Shown piece after piece: positions 52,937-64,000 of a DNA stretch of 64,000 bases (position 1 is its first letter; every line of letters starts with the position of its first letter). The notes under the pieces were generated by a model. It had not been told where the DNA came from. It saw only the letters and a program-made list of their open reading frames with translations, and did no database searches. The DNA comes from Nelumbo lutea. Lineage: Eukaryota > Streptophyta > Magnoliopsida > Proteales > Nelumbonaceae. Made by a program: the position numbers and the translations under genes. Location of the stretch: positions 79,574,270-79,638,269 of the forward strand of contig JAKGHH010000004.1 in the NCBI GenBank assembly GCA_022828595.1, read 5' to 3'.

Positions 52937-53695
52937 CGATGAAGGAAGATTTGGCCCGACCTCATAATTAAGCAACACGTGGCAAAGGCAACAGTTCGAC
53001 ACAACAGCACGCCTAAGGCACGAGCACCAAAGGGAAGAACCAGCAGTCCAAACTCCCTACTAGCAGTCCGAACTCCCAACTAGGAGCCCGAACTCCCCCT
53101 TAGGCCACGAGCCAAACCCAAAGGGCAGTAGCCCAAACTGGCCTGCCCTATGGTAGTTCGGGACACACATCCGAACTCAAGACTTCACCTCGCTCACCAA
53201 TCTAACACTTCGCCTCCAGGACGCCAAACTGAACAACCGTACCATGCCCGACACCGAGGAAGTTCGTATCCAGGGGCAGTGCACCTGACTGACTTGGGAT
53301 CTGACGCTTGACAGCCGCACATCAAATGGCCACCTACCACCGCCATCTCCAGTTACAGAAACGGCTCCAACAAGGGGCAGTGGCGGTTCTGTCACAGCAG
53401 AAGGGATGACACCCGAACTGGCAGAAGCACAAAAGTAATCATACCCAACCTGACAGAAGCCTCCAAGTGAGTGCGCGAAGTGGTTATAAAAATCCCCCTA
53501 CCCCCAACAACAAAGTATGCAAACTTTGCACCATCTAGTTTTATTTTGCCTTTGAAAAAATACTAACTTGAGCTTCGAAGCAATCTCACCGGGTTCCCCC
53601 CAGAGTTCCCTCATCTTCTCCGTTTCAAGCTCCCTGTTGCTCTAGTCAAAGGCAAGATTGTTGATAGCTAGAACCATCCGGATTGCGCACCATCA
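52937..53695 (+). repeat. Right LTR of the gypsy element
   Basis: 759 bp, beginning CGATGAAGGAAGATTTGGCC (the first T has become C) and ending CACCATCA. It lacks about 13 bp present in the left LTR near 43949. The TATA region reads TTATAAAAAT. Confidence 0.93.
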
Positions 53696-53701
53696 ATTTA
53701 T

Positions 53702-55200
53702 GAATGTGAACTTATGTATTGGGCTTAGAGTGCTAAAATTAAAGCCCATAAAAAATGGACCAAATTAATTAAAAGCTCGATTTTGATTAGGCGAGGTTTG
53801 TTGAATCCAGTTTGGTTTGATTTAAATGGCTAAGCTAAATTATCAATTAGGTTACAAATTTTCATCTAAACCTAATCGAACCAACCAAATTACACCTAAT
53901 CATTTGCGCATTTTAAAATTATTAGATAAGTCTATGATGTCATTATAGCTTTCTACAATTGAAACGTCCCATGAAGTTCGATGAATAATACATTATTGGT
54001 GGCACGACTTCAAATAAGTGGGATCAAACCCTTTCTAAATCCGAATTCAACCCGATAAGAGCCGAATTTAGACATCTCCCTTTATCTTAACAAATTGGGT
54101 CAGATTGGAAAACTTAGTTTATTTAGTTAACTGATTGAATTCGGATATACTCCGATTTGTTTGGCTACGACCCGATTTGTTCCATTAGTTATGAAATATC
54201 ACATATTATCAAATTGTATCGCATATGCCATTTACTGAATTTGATAGTAATTGGTGGACTTCTATGATACTGGTTAATTGGTTTATAATTTTATACCATA
54301 TGATTTTTTCATTGCATCTGGGAGATATACAAATAATCATTACAAATACAAATATGTTTGGTTCATAAAAATACAAAGTCAGTTTAATTTTGTATTCTTG
54401 TCAAATAATTTTTAATTGTGATAGATACAAACAGGACTCCTAAGACTCAAATCCACATTTTTTTTACATTGAACAACTTGAGTGCAAAAGTGTGCATCCA
54501 TCTTTGCAATCATTTGAATACAAACATGTATTGGAATTTGTATTTGCTACTATTATCAATATATAAATACATCCTTGCCAAATACCTGCTAAATTGAACC
54601 TGGTGCATATATGCACTTAATCATTGATATCTGATCAGAGCTATAGTTGAGGAAGACATGTAACAGGTAATCATACTAACTTGGATGAGCTGAGGTGGAA
54701 GGACGAATTTGTGCATGGAACAGATCTGTAAGCAAAGCAATGCCAATGGCTTGAGGATATTGTCCCAGGGAAGGCATTTCGATGCTCAAGTCAATAAAGG
54801 ATGGTGAGATCGGTTGGGCCGAGTTGTTAAGGATGAGCTAGTTTGAGCCGAAGAAGAGGAATGAGAGTAAGGGAGCAAGAAGTAGTGAGAGAACTCAATA
54901 TAGCAAACCTTTGGGGTGTGGAGATGCCTTTAAATAATCAAGTGTAGTGATGCACTCAAACATGTTCCTTGTGGGATTTTAGGGAAGAGGTTGCCCACCA
55001 AGGCCTTTGGAAGGCTCTACCTTCCCTGACAAGGGTGTCTATCTGTAAGAGATTATGCTTCCTCAAGGTTCTCGCTTATGGGATTATACGATGTTCTCGG
55101 ATTGACCTAGGACACGACAACACCCACGTGGCGACTTCAACCAACTAAGGCATGACCCTAACATGCACTATTCCCAAACATGGCCTTTGTGTTTGCACTT
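53702..55200. other. Intergenic sequence, nothing recognised
   Basis: AT-rich DNA without coding frames or clear element ends. Confidence 0.4.
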
Positions 55201-55204
55201 TGGG

Positions 55205-55580
55205 CCCGTTTGTTTTTTTTGGATTTTGAGATGGAGAGGGGAAGTAAGTCAATTGGAATTGGTTTTCATTGACTTGGATACCCATGTTCTTTATTTTTTT
55301 TTTATTTATATGGGGTATTATGAAAAATTCATTTTCCCTAGATATCACTTACATGAGTAAGTGATACTCATTTCCTAGGTGAATAATTAACTTTCTGACA
55401 TAGGAGAAAGTTGAGAACACTTGGATGAGACAAAGCTACCCCTTTTAATAATGGATTTTTTATGACTAAAATGATCATTGTCTTATTTACCTTGGAAATA
55501 AAATAACATGGGTAAATGCACGGGTCATTAAGTTGATGCATTTACTTGAATAAGTATCTTCTCAAAAATGAATGGTGCCT
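55205..55580. repeat. Dispersed repeat; its second copy hosts the Mutator-like element
   Basis: It shares with 58955-59113 plus 60987-61060 the words TTTTTTGGATTTTGAGAT, TATGGGGT-like, CTTTTAATAATGGATTTTT, TTATTTACCTTGGAAA and AACATGGGTAAATGCAC. It has no insertion at the site corresponding to 59114-60986, so it serves as a natural empty site. Confidence 0.75.
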
Positions 55581-55782
55581 TTGACCTATCGAAATGGATT
55601 TCGAATATTTGATATTCCTACCTCAATTCTCAAGAATTGAAATGATCACCCTATGTCAATTTATTACTATGGGCGTCTATTTAATAAATATATTGTATTA
55701 TTTTTATCTTGAAAAATAAGAAAGTGGTTGATAAACATTTATATGGTGTTGTTTGACAGACAAACCATTAGATGCATAAGTC

Positions 55783-58700
55783 TATGATGGAGATGATGGA
55801 ACCTCCAAGAATGACATAAAAAATCATTTTTGTTTGTAGTGACTCCAAAGTCAAAGGCACTAACTACACCAATTTGGGTAAGACTCAAATAGGAGAGGGA
55901 AAGGAGTTAGGCACCCCTCTCCTGGGTCACATAGGTGGAGCCCACATGGAATACCAATAATTACAAATATAAATAAACGAAGATCCAATTGTCTAAGAGA
56001 ATAATAAAGCAAAACAAATAAGGAACAAAACACCCCTGGAAATTTCCACTATTTATATTGTTATTTATTCTATTTTCTTCTTTTATTATTATTATTTTAA
56101 TTTAATTTTATCATATTTTCTTCCTTTAATTTTTATTTGTCTTATTTTTATCACTTTTTTTGTTTTTTTATTCTCTAATTATTTTTTTAATGTTTTATAT
56201 TTTCCATATTTTTATCATCATTTTTTATTTTTATTTTTATTTCTATGCTTTTACTTTTATTATTTCTTCCCTTTTAAAGGCTTATTTCTTCCTATAAAAA
56301 GATTCTAATTCATAAAGCTAAATACCTAACTCCATGGATTCGAACCCACCACACCGGATTTACATTATTGCTATTTCTCTCCTTTATGCTTTATTTTATG
56401 TTTTATATATTTTATTTTTTTCCTTTTTCCTTTTTATCTTTTTTTTTTATGATTATACTATCTCTTGTTATTATTATTATTTTCTTTGGACCTAACTTGC
56501 TAATCGATTCCTTGCCCTTTTATCTATTATAGAAATTCAAGCATCTGGATTTATCCCCAAACCCATTTCCTTCTTCCTAAATAAAAACACAACTGCATTC
56601 CTTTCCAGCTTTTTCATCGTATATATTTTTTTATTCCTTGTATTTTCAGATCTTATTTATTCCCTACCATCCACCCTTTCTCTCATCCTAATCTACACAA
56701 TTCTTTGCCATTAATCAACACATAATCATGATTTTCATCTATCTTAGAAAGGGAAAACCTGACAGCTATTCAGTCTAACTTTCATAACAAAATCTAATAT
56801 GAACTAAACAATACGGATTAAAAGAACACAAACACACGTTGCATACACCTTAAGCATAGCAATGACGACAAACACTAGTTGATAAAGCTACAGAGAATAA
56901 ATAGAACAACTAGAAACATGGAATGATTACTAGTATTCAACACCTTCAACTATTCTATTTGACAAGATTTTGAACTTCAATAAACAGAGCAATAGCAAAA
57001 AGTACGAATGGAATCAATGATAGCCACTAATGAGCGGGAAAACTGAAAACCATAGATTCAACTAATAGATTTGACTAAAACAATCATTGGGAAATATAGA
57101 AAACATTAGCGATTAGAAAACCAAAATAAACCAACGGGTTCAACTAAAATCTGCATATCTATCACAGTAAAAGAAAAGAGTGGAATCGAATAAGCCAATC
57201 CAGGCTGGTATAGAGAGTTACTAGAGCTGAATTAGCCCAATCTCTCTCCTCCCAATCCTAGATATAAAAAAAGGGGGAGCACACAATGAAAGAAAACACA
57301 TGAAAACCAGTTGTCGATTGAGCAAAAAATGAGTGTTACCTAATGGAGATGTGGCCTGGGAACACAATTAGCAGCAGGAATAGTTTCAGTCTGCTTCAAC
57401 TTCTGGTTATGGGTCTTTAAACAGAGTCAACTTCCGCGGAGCATTGTTAGTATAGGGAAGTCGAGAAAGCCTCACGAACTTGACTTTTTCGGATGACTGA
57501 GAACGACGATAAAGAGATGCTTCGGGCGATAGCTACTACCATTGGTTCAGCTCTACCAGAGAACGATAAAGAGAAATGGGGATTCGATTGATTGGTGACA
57601 ATGGAAAGTAATGAAAAGAGGGAGGGAGAGGAGAGAGAGAGAGAGAGAGAGATGAGAAGATTGGAGGAAAGGGAAGGTTCTCCACCACAGCTGTGTTTAG
57701 ATCCACTATTGCAAGCAACGGTGATTGAAACATGGGAAGGGAGAGAGGGAGAGAACGAAGGGGAAAAGAAAAATCAGAAAATAACAGAAAAGTGGGAGAG
57801 ATAGATGGGGGAATAAAAAGAAAGAGGTGGGGGAAAAGAACAGGGAAGAGATTAAGGGAGGAGATCGTCGCCGCCTCTCAATTCGGTTCGAAGGAACGAG
57901 GAAATGAGGTTAAATTTTAAATTTACCTTTGTATTTATAATAGGGAATAATGGGATTTTCGTAATTTTGGAGGCTCCGAATGACATTTTTGTAATTATGA
58001 GATATTTGGGTCAAATTGGGTCTAGGGGGTCAAACCGAGAGTTTTGGATGGATGGCTAAGATTTTGGGTCAAAATGTGAAGGGTTGAGATGGGTCTGAGT
58101 GTGTATAGTGTTTTTGCATGTGTGGGCTAGTGAGATTGGTCGAAATGGAATTTTTTTGCATAAGGGGTAAATAGGGTATTTTTGGCTGAAATTTTGTAAG
58201 GTAGGGTTTCTGGACATTCTGAATTGATCGATGGGGTTAGATTGGCCTAACTAGGCCTGGATTAGGCAAATGAAAAGGGGTTTAATTCTGTCAATCTAGA
58301 ATCTTGAAATGGAATCTGTGTATAGAGGAGCAAACAAGGGTATTTTGGGTTGCAATTTTGCATGTGGGTATTTTAGAGTATTTAGGATCTGGTGGCAATG
58401 TTTGATTGGTTCAAGGGGCAAAATTATAGGAATTTGGGTTAATAAGAGGATTTGAAACAAAATTTAGGTTTGATGAATGGTAAACGGGGAAATCTTGGGT
58501 TGAAAGTTTATGGGTAGGCGTTTTGGTGTGTCTAGGGATCAATTGTATGGTTTGATTGGCTCATATGGGTTTGGATCAAGGGGATTTAGGTTATAAGTGT
58601 TTTGGGTTAACATTAGGGGTCAAAATAGAATATTTGCTTGATGAGAGTGTAAACTTGGGAATTTTGAGTTGAGATTTGATGGATAAGTATTTTGGTAGGT

Positions 58701-58921
58701 CTTTTAGTCTAATGGTGGTGTCTGATCTTAGGGTTAAAGTGCAGATGGGGGTTGGTTGGGGCCATCGGATTGGTACAGGATATATTTAACGGTGGATTTG
58801 AGAACTTTTAGATTGAAAGTAGGGGTTTTGGGGTGTTTCAGAGAGATTGGAAGAGTCTAATCAAGTTTCAAAGTGAAAAGGGGGGTTAAGCAGTGGACCG
58901 AGCAAAAATCGGGTGTTGACA
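55783..58921 (-). mobile_element. 3.1-kb LTR-like repeat, copy 2 (minus orientation)
   Basis: Read on the minus strand it starts TGTCAACACCCGATTTTTGC and ends near CATCATCTCCATCA. It carries a TATA-like TTATAAATAC (about 57935), a CT-rich/GA-rich zone (57600-57850, with a (GA)n run at about 57627-57652) and an A/T-only tract (56040-56470). It matches 37749-40875 in inverse orientation. It is non-coding and no target-site duplication was found. Confidence 0.6.
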
Positions 58922-59123
58922 CCAAATATCATGCAAACAAAATTTTGGGTGCATTCTTTTTTGGATTTTGAGATTGGAGAAAGTTGGTACCTATGTTTTT
59001 TTTTCATATTTATGTGGGGTCCATGGAAAAGTTACCCACCTAGAGTGGAAGTTGCCAAAATTGTGTGATAAAATTATCTCTCTTAATAATAGATTTTTAT
59101 GGTTAAAATGGTCATTTTCTTAT

Positions 59124-60976
59124 GGATAAATTTCTTAAACTACCCTTATGGTTTAACTAATTGACTCACTCTACCCTTACTGTTTATATGTTGTCTTAAA
59201 GTACCCCCAAGTGTTTTTTGACAATTGTGTAAAACCTCCCTTGCCATTAACTTTCCATCTCATGTGACATCACATGATTGATATATTTTTTAAAAATTCC
59301 TAAAATACCCTGTTTACCTTTATTCCTAGAATACCCTTTTACCTCTATTCCTAAAATACTATTCATAAAACCTTTATCAAGAAATGGTGTGCCCTAGTCC
59401 TTGTGATCGCTAAGGTCGAATTGGGACAAGCTACTAGACCTTGGTCTTCTCCTAAGGTTTGCATGATAGATCAACTCTACTCGATCATGATGGTGATTTG
59501 ATTCATAATGAGACCTTCTATAACAATTAATTGGACTATGTCCATGTCTACGATGATAATAGTATTGAGGAGATGAAGACCTAGATGAATCCGACAACGA
59601 CTACTAATATGCCCTTCGGCCCTTGGAAGAGGATGCAACTACACACAATGGCTTATTGATCGTGATAATAATTGAGCATTAACCCTAAACAAATACAAGA
59701 TTCATACATTGAATCCGAAGAATAGTGTGACAATTGACAGACGAGAAGTTGATTTGGATTCCAACGAAAGAAGCATGGGGTGGTTGACAAGGCCATCATT
59801 GTCGCCAACCTTGTAAGTAAGCTTATTGGCTTGGGGCAAATTTGACGTTCTCAGTTGACAACAACTCTTTTTCACCTGTATACTCCCTCTCCCTCCAAAC
59901 AATGGTTGCTAGGCCCACTATTATTAGTTGTTCATTTTTTCCTCCATGATTATCATATGTAGTTCTCGGTCTAATGTGACTCCTCTTCAAGCAGTCTCAA
60001 CTCTTAATCAATGGAGAATATCTTCCTTATTGACTCGTCCGTATGAATTTTTCTCCCTCAATAGGATTCCCACTAGAGAACCCATTTTTCTCTCTTCTTC
60101 AAAGATAAAAAATTACCTTAGAGATCATCCAAATCCATGCTTAATTGATCAAAACCAACATTATCTCCAATGCTCACCACAAGGTGGGATGGCCAACCCA
60201 GGATCCAAGCAGATCTACTTGATATTCCCGATTGACAGCACGTTTGATCTACTTAGGGCAAACTGCATCGTTCTTGTTTGTCTGTGTTATTCTGTGTGTG
60301 TATGTATGTGTATGAATAGCTCTATTTTTCGGTGGTAAATTGCATCATTCATGCTTTTCTGTGTTGTTTTCTCTATCCCTTTGTGTGAATAGCTTTGCTT
60401 TTCGGCATGGGTTGTGTACTCCTGTGGCTCCAAACCCAAAATGCCCTGAAGGAAATTTGTAGTTTCAAGAATGTGAAGCATTTAAGACTAGAGACCTAGT
60501 GGATATGGTATGCATTGCAGTTCATGCCTGAATGTGAAGTGGGTTTTACACTTATTTCTCCTTGATGCCAAACTGTCAGTATCTAACTCAAAATTTGATC
60601 TCCCTTTAAAAGAGCTACCCCGAGATTCTTCAGGTTCAGAACTCACACCGCGATCAATGCCATTTTCCTTATTTTCATCTCTATATTGATTGCCACCTGT
60701 AGTTTTATCTGCCTTCACTTCATTTTCCCAGTCTTTGGCTATGGTTACATGAAACATGATTAACTTCCTCATCTTATTGAAAATTTTCAACATTTGGGTT
60801 TGATGTTGATGAATAATAGGATAGAGAGCAAATTTGACATTTTGGCTTTTTTCGTTAGTACTTAATGGCAATGGCAATTGTCATAAAACTTGGGGGTATT
60901 TTAAGATAATATGTAAATAGTAAGGGTAGAGTTAGTCAATTAGCTAAAACCGTAAGGGTATTTTTAGGAATTTGTC
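59124..60976. mobile_element. Mutator-like element, 1.85 kb, non-autonomous
   Basis: Terminal inverted repeats of about 120 bp share TAACTAATTGACT-like, CTCTACCCTTACT, and GTACCCCCAAGT/ATACCCCCAAGT segments in the same order. A perfect 10-bp duplication ATTTTCTTAT flanks it (59114-59123, 60977-60986), as MULEs produce. No MuDR transposase is seen. Two minus-strand frames are notable: 59394-59597 (SSSPQYYYHRRHGHSPINCY, basic and His-rich) and 60488-60877 (charged, DENKENGIDRGVSSEPEES). They might be captured host fragments, but I cannot name a source. Confidence 0.88.
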
Positions 60977-60986
60977 ATTTTCTTAT

Positions 60987-61435
60987 TTACTTGGAAAGTA
61001 AAGAAACATGGGTAAATGCACTTACTCGTATTAGTGTTTTTTGGGAAATACTTGCTCAGATAGGTAACTTCTTGAAAATTGAATGCCTATATGGCGATAA
61101 ATGGCAAATGGGCACAAAATCAAACACGATGTATATGTTGGGTTTCGTGGGCATTTATAGATGGGTCATTTATTGCTTTAAATGTTTATTTTTACGACTT
61201 TACTTTAAACATTTCTTACTTTTGTTGTTTGGTTGGGTATTACTTTAAACATTTTTTACCTTCCACCTCATATTAACACCCATGAAAGTGTGCCACATAA
61301 GCATTTTGTATCAAGAAATAATGGGGTGTTGGGGGAAATGAAAACTTTACGTTTTCCTAAATGCCCCATACACAAGAATCAAAGCATTTCAATTTTTTCG
61401 ATATTTATTGGATAAATGGTGAAACCAAATAGGGG
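60987..61435. other. Right half of the dispersed repeat that hosts the MULE
   Basis: It resumes with TTACTTGGAAAGTAAAGAAA as in 55490-55515, then runs into sequence without recognisable features. Confidence 0.5.
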
Positions 61436-61905
61436 ATGTTTGGTCTTCCATTTATTTGAAAAATGTTTGTACTTGATTTGTCTTCAAAACCGAAGAAAGG
61501 TGGTTGGTAAACGTTTTTCTATTGTTTGTTGACAGCTAGGAGCCACTCAACGCCATTAAGTGCCGCATAAGTGGAACAATAAAATACACACATTGGTATT
61601 GGGGAAAACATTAAAATGAAGATTTCCTAATGATTGACTTGCACATAAACCGAGATAAATATTTAGAGGGTGTTTGGAACCATGGGTGTTTATTCAATAA
61701 ATGTTGCCACATAGGCGCCACTTCAATAGTTCCCCTCTCATGCTCTTCCGTATGCATTGAGAATAGCAAAAGGTGACTTTGGTTTCTGTGCACACCTACC
61801 GTTTGGGGAAGTTATTTTTTAAAGCTTCCCCAATGGTTAGGCATTTTTTCACTATTATGCTGATGTGGTGCCTAGTGGCACCTAGTTATCATAAACGGTT
61901 GTAAT
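61436..61905. mobile_element. Partial copies of the 41.8-kb MITE family
   Basis: GATGTTTGGTCTTCCATTTA matches the inverted end of the 41825-42170 element. GCCATTAAGTGCC and ACATTAAAATGAAGATTTCC match its body. A second head (GGTGTTTGGAACC) begins near 61674. Confidence 0.5.
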
Positions 61906-61951
61906 TATTACCTTTCTCGGTTTTACAAGCAAATAAAATACAAATGTTGAG

Positions 61952-62128
61952 ACTGCATTTGTTTCCGATGTAAATGCACTTTTACACCGATGGAGTTGAG
62001 ACACGATGGTTCGGTGAGAGTGTAAAATACGAACTGGCCATTGTGCCCATTTTACACTCATCCTGTTTGGTTACATCAACGTAATGGAGGTTACCTTGTT
62101 TTCTGGTTTGTTGCAATGGGAGATTTAT

Positions 62129-62175
<47 letters not shown>

Positions 62176-62400
62176 TGTCTGTTTTCAAGTCCTGAACCAA
62201 CTTTCAACTGGTTGTAGCGGTTCAGATCTAGGTCCTCTCTAGTTCTCCCTTTAGAGGACGAGGTTGGGGTACTGCTCGAGGACGATCTCTGTTCTGGGTC
62301 CTCTCTAGCTCTCCTTTTGGATGTGGGTTCAGATATACTGCTGCAACTAGCGACGACGAAAAGAGAAAAAAAGGGGGGAGAAGACGAAGAGAGAAGGATA

Positions 62401-62452
<52 letters not shown>

Positions 62453-62687
62453 GTCGTGTCTATTTTCTAGTCCTCAACCAACTTTCAATTGGTTGTAGTG
62501 GTTCAGATCTAGGTTCTCTCCGACTCTCCCTTTGGAGGACAAGGTTAGGGCACTACTCGAGGACAATCTCTGTTATGGGTCCTCTCCAGCTCTCCCTTTG
62601 GAGGTGGGCTCAGATCTGCTACTGCAACTGGTTGCAACGGCAGTGATAGAAAGAGAAAATAAAAGGGGGAAGAAGAAGAAAAGATAA

Positions 62688-62746
<59 letters not shown>

Positions 62747-62888
62747 ATAAGAGAGGAAGAAAGAGCGGTTACCTTTTACATCAATAATTTTGATGTATTT
62801 ATTACATCAACTATCGATGTAAATATAATTCAAAATGTAATTTTACATTGATTTTCGGTGTAAATTTACATGTTTATCAAATGCCAGT
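61952..62888. repeat. MITE-like unit containing a 279-bp duplication and GA/TA tracts
   Basis: The outer ends ACTGCATTTG and ACTGGCATTTG (reversed right end) are inverted, followed by GATGTAAAT/CATGTAAAT words. Inside, 62173-62403 and 62452-62690 are diverged copies, each next to (GA)n tracts (62133-62172, 62433-62451, 62693-62742) with a (TA)n at 62403-62432. It is not coding. Confidence 0.6.
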
Positions 62889-62939
62889 AAAATCAAAATA
62901 CCTCAGTTCGATTTTCCACCACAAACAAATCAAAATCAA

Positions 62940-64000
62940 AATACCTCGGTCCGCCAGCCCTCATCCCCATCGGCTCCCGTCGAGTTGAGCCTTCAGAATC
63001 CGGCAGCAGCCAACGCTCTAGTCAACCTCCGAGAAGCTCAAGACCCCCCAACCGAAGGGGGGAGGAGTCGGCATAATCCCGCGACAATTGCCAGGACTCC
63101 GAACAACATCACCGCCACCAAAGAAGAGAGGAATCACGGGACGAAGGCAGGCGCCCTAGCCACCGCAGCCCTCTTTCGAGGGCCGAGAGTCGGTGGCGCG
63201 CCTCTCCCTCACAAGTTTCGGACCTCCAAGACCTCCTGAACAACCGACATGCCAGAAGGAAAGGGCACGACCCTACCTATGAGTACTCTGGGGTCTGGGC
63301 TGACCCCATTGAGACCACGAGGCCAAGAACAGAGCACTAGCCCCCCTCGATCCATGGATTGCGGACCTACAAGCCCAGCTCAGAGCCGTCAAGGACGAGC
63401 TCCGCCAAGTCAAGGAAAGCCAAGCTGAAGCCTTGACTAGCCAGAGCCATCCATTTGGGAGGATGGCTGCATACACCTTGAATATCACCTCTGAGCCTCT
63501 CCCCCTACACTTCAAGGCCCCAGCGTTGGAAATGTACGATGGGATGACCGACCTCGATGACCACCTAGAAAGTTTCAAGGTGCTCATGCTTCTTTACGGG
63601 TGCTCCGACGCCCTAGCATTCCGAACTTTCCAGGCAGCCTTCAAGGGGGCAGTTCGGCGCTAGTTCTCAAGTCTCTCTCCTCGCTCCATCAGCTTGTGGG
63701 AGTAGTTTGCCAACCTCTTCCTCGCCCACTTCATTAGTAGCAAACAGTGTCAAAAGAGCGTCATCTCCTTGATGTCTGTCAAGTAGAAGCACGGAGAGAG
63801 TATACGGTCTTACATTGGCTGCTTTAAGAAGGAAGAGCTTGAGGTTCAAGACCTCGACCCCATGGTCTCCATCAACGACCTCCTCCCCGGCTCGGCCCTT
63901 AGGTGATCAGTGGCCAAAACTACACCAAAGTCTAAGGCTGAGTTCCTCAAGAAGGCATAGAAGTACCCAAAATTTGTATTAAAGCAAGTTTCTCTTACTT
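62940..64000 (+). pseudogene. gag of another Tat-type gypsy element, runs off the window
   Basis: Frames around 63200-63250 give SDLQDLLNNRHARRKG. From about 63355 comes ADLQAQLRAVKDELRQVKES, then the capsid domain LEMYDGMTDLDDHLESFKVL and MLLYGCSDALAFRTF. Further in the same frame come FANLFLAHFISSKQC, then SIRSYIGCFKKEELEVQDLD. Stops lie near 63661, 63703, 63784, 63904 and 63958 and fit W or Q codons changed by single transitions. No LTR or primer site is found upstream; the MITE-like unit ends only about 50 bp before it, so the 5' end of the element is missing or displaced. Confidence 0.85.

Larger units (their letters stand above)
43540..53695 (+). mobile_element. Full-length Ty3/gypsy retrotransposon, Tat type, decayed
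   Basis: Total 10.2 kb. LTRs are at 43540-44310 and 52937-53695; a primer-site region TTGGCGCCGTCTGTGGGAAA follows the left LTR; a polypurine tract AAGGAGTGGGGGGC precedes the right. Between them come gag, protease, RT, RNase H, a second RNase H-like domain and integrase on the plus strand, then an antisense gene. ATTTAT on both sides (43534-43539, 53696-53701) gives the target-site duplication (5 bp plus one shared base). Gene order, the second RNase H and the antisense gene point to the Tat lineage (known from Grande, Retand and RIRE2-like elements). Frameshifts, deletions and many stops make it inactive. Confidence 0.93.

Noticed and set aside
57536..57920. Ser/Pro-rich and Glu/Arg-rich frames on opposite strands
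   Set aside because: Low-complexity GA/CT-rich sequence inside the 3.1-kb LTR-like repeat; both strands are open because of composition.
59928..60338. 136-codon plus-strand frame inside the Mutator-like element as a captured gene
   Set aside because: There is no recognisable domain, and its end is a low-complexity GTGTGT stretch. It is left unassigned.

Overview
This window is plant nuclear DNA, almost certainly from a flowering plant. The evidence is one intron-rich host gene with GT-AG introns, plus plant-type transposable elements: L1-like LINEs with an RNase H domain, Au-type SINEs, Ty3/gypsy elements of the Tat type and a Mutator-like element. No species can be named. The very large, retrotransposon-filled introns would fit a large-genome woody or early-diverging angiosperm, but that is only an impression.

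The single host gene lies on the minus strand. It encodes a kelch-type acyl-CoA-binding protein (ACBP4/ACBP5 class). Thirteen coding exons, from the ATG at 23110 down to 1906, join in frame into the first 449 codons; the rest of the kelch region and the C-terminal coiled coil lie beyond base 1. Introns 2 (9.7 kb) and 6 (5.6 kb) hold nested LINEs whose target-site duplications can be read directly. Introns 12 and 13 carry short LINE 3' ends and MITEs. A TATA box stands 94 bp upstream of the ATG.

From about 23.9 kb rightwards I see no host gene. In order the DNA holds: a foldback MITE (23.9-24.3 kb); a 2.65 kb LTR element without coding capacity (24.45-27.1 kb); diffuse AT-rich DNA; a Tat-type solo LTR with a perfect 5-bp duplication (30.2-30.8 kb); a 3.8 kb non-coding Tat-like element whose LTRs carry GC-rich tandem arrays (32.0-35.8 kb), sitting in an AT-rich repeat; a 3.1 kb LTR-like repeat (37.7-40.9 kb) with an inverted second copy at 55.8-58.9 kb; a full-length but decayed 10.2 kb Tat-type Ty3/gypsy element (43.5-53.7 kb); a 1.85 kb Mutator-like element (59.1-61.0 kb); simple-sequence-rich repeats; and the 5' part of the gag gene of another gypsy element running off the right edge.

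The large gypsy element has gag, protease, reverse transcriptase, RNase H, a second RNase H-like domain and integrase on the plus strand. Downstream, on the minus strand, is a separate, probably spliced gene resembling the plant 'putative gypsy type transposon' (Transposase_28) family, with its own TATA box. Most premature stops in the plus-strand genes are of the kind made by C-to-T change at CG or CHG sites, as expected of methylated, silenced elements.
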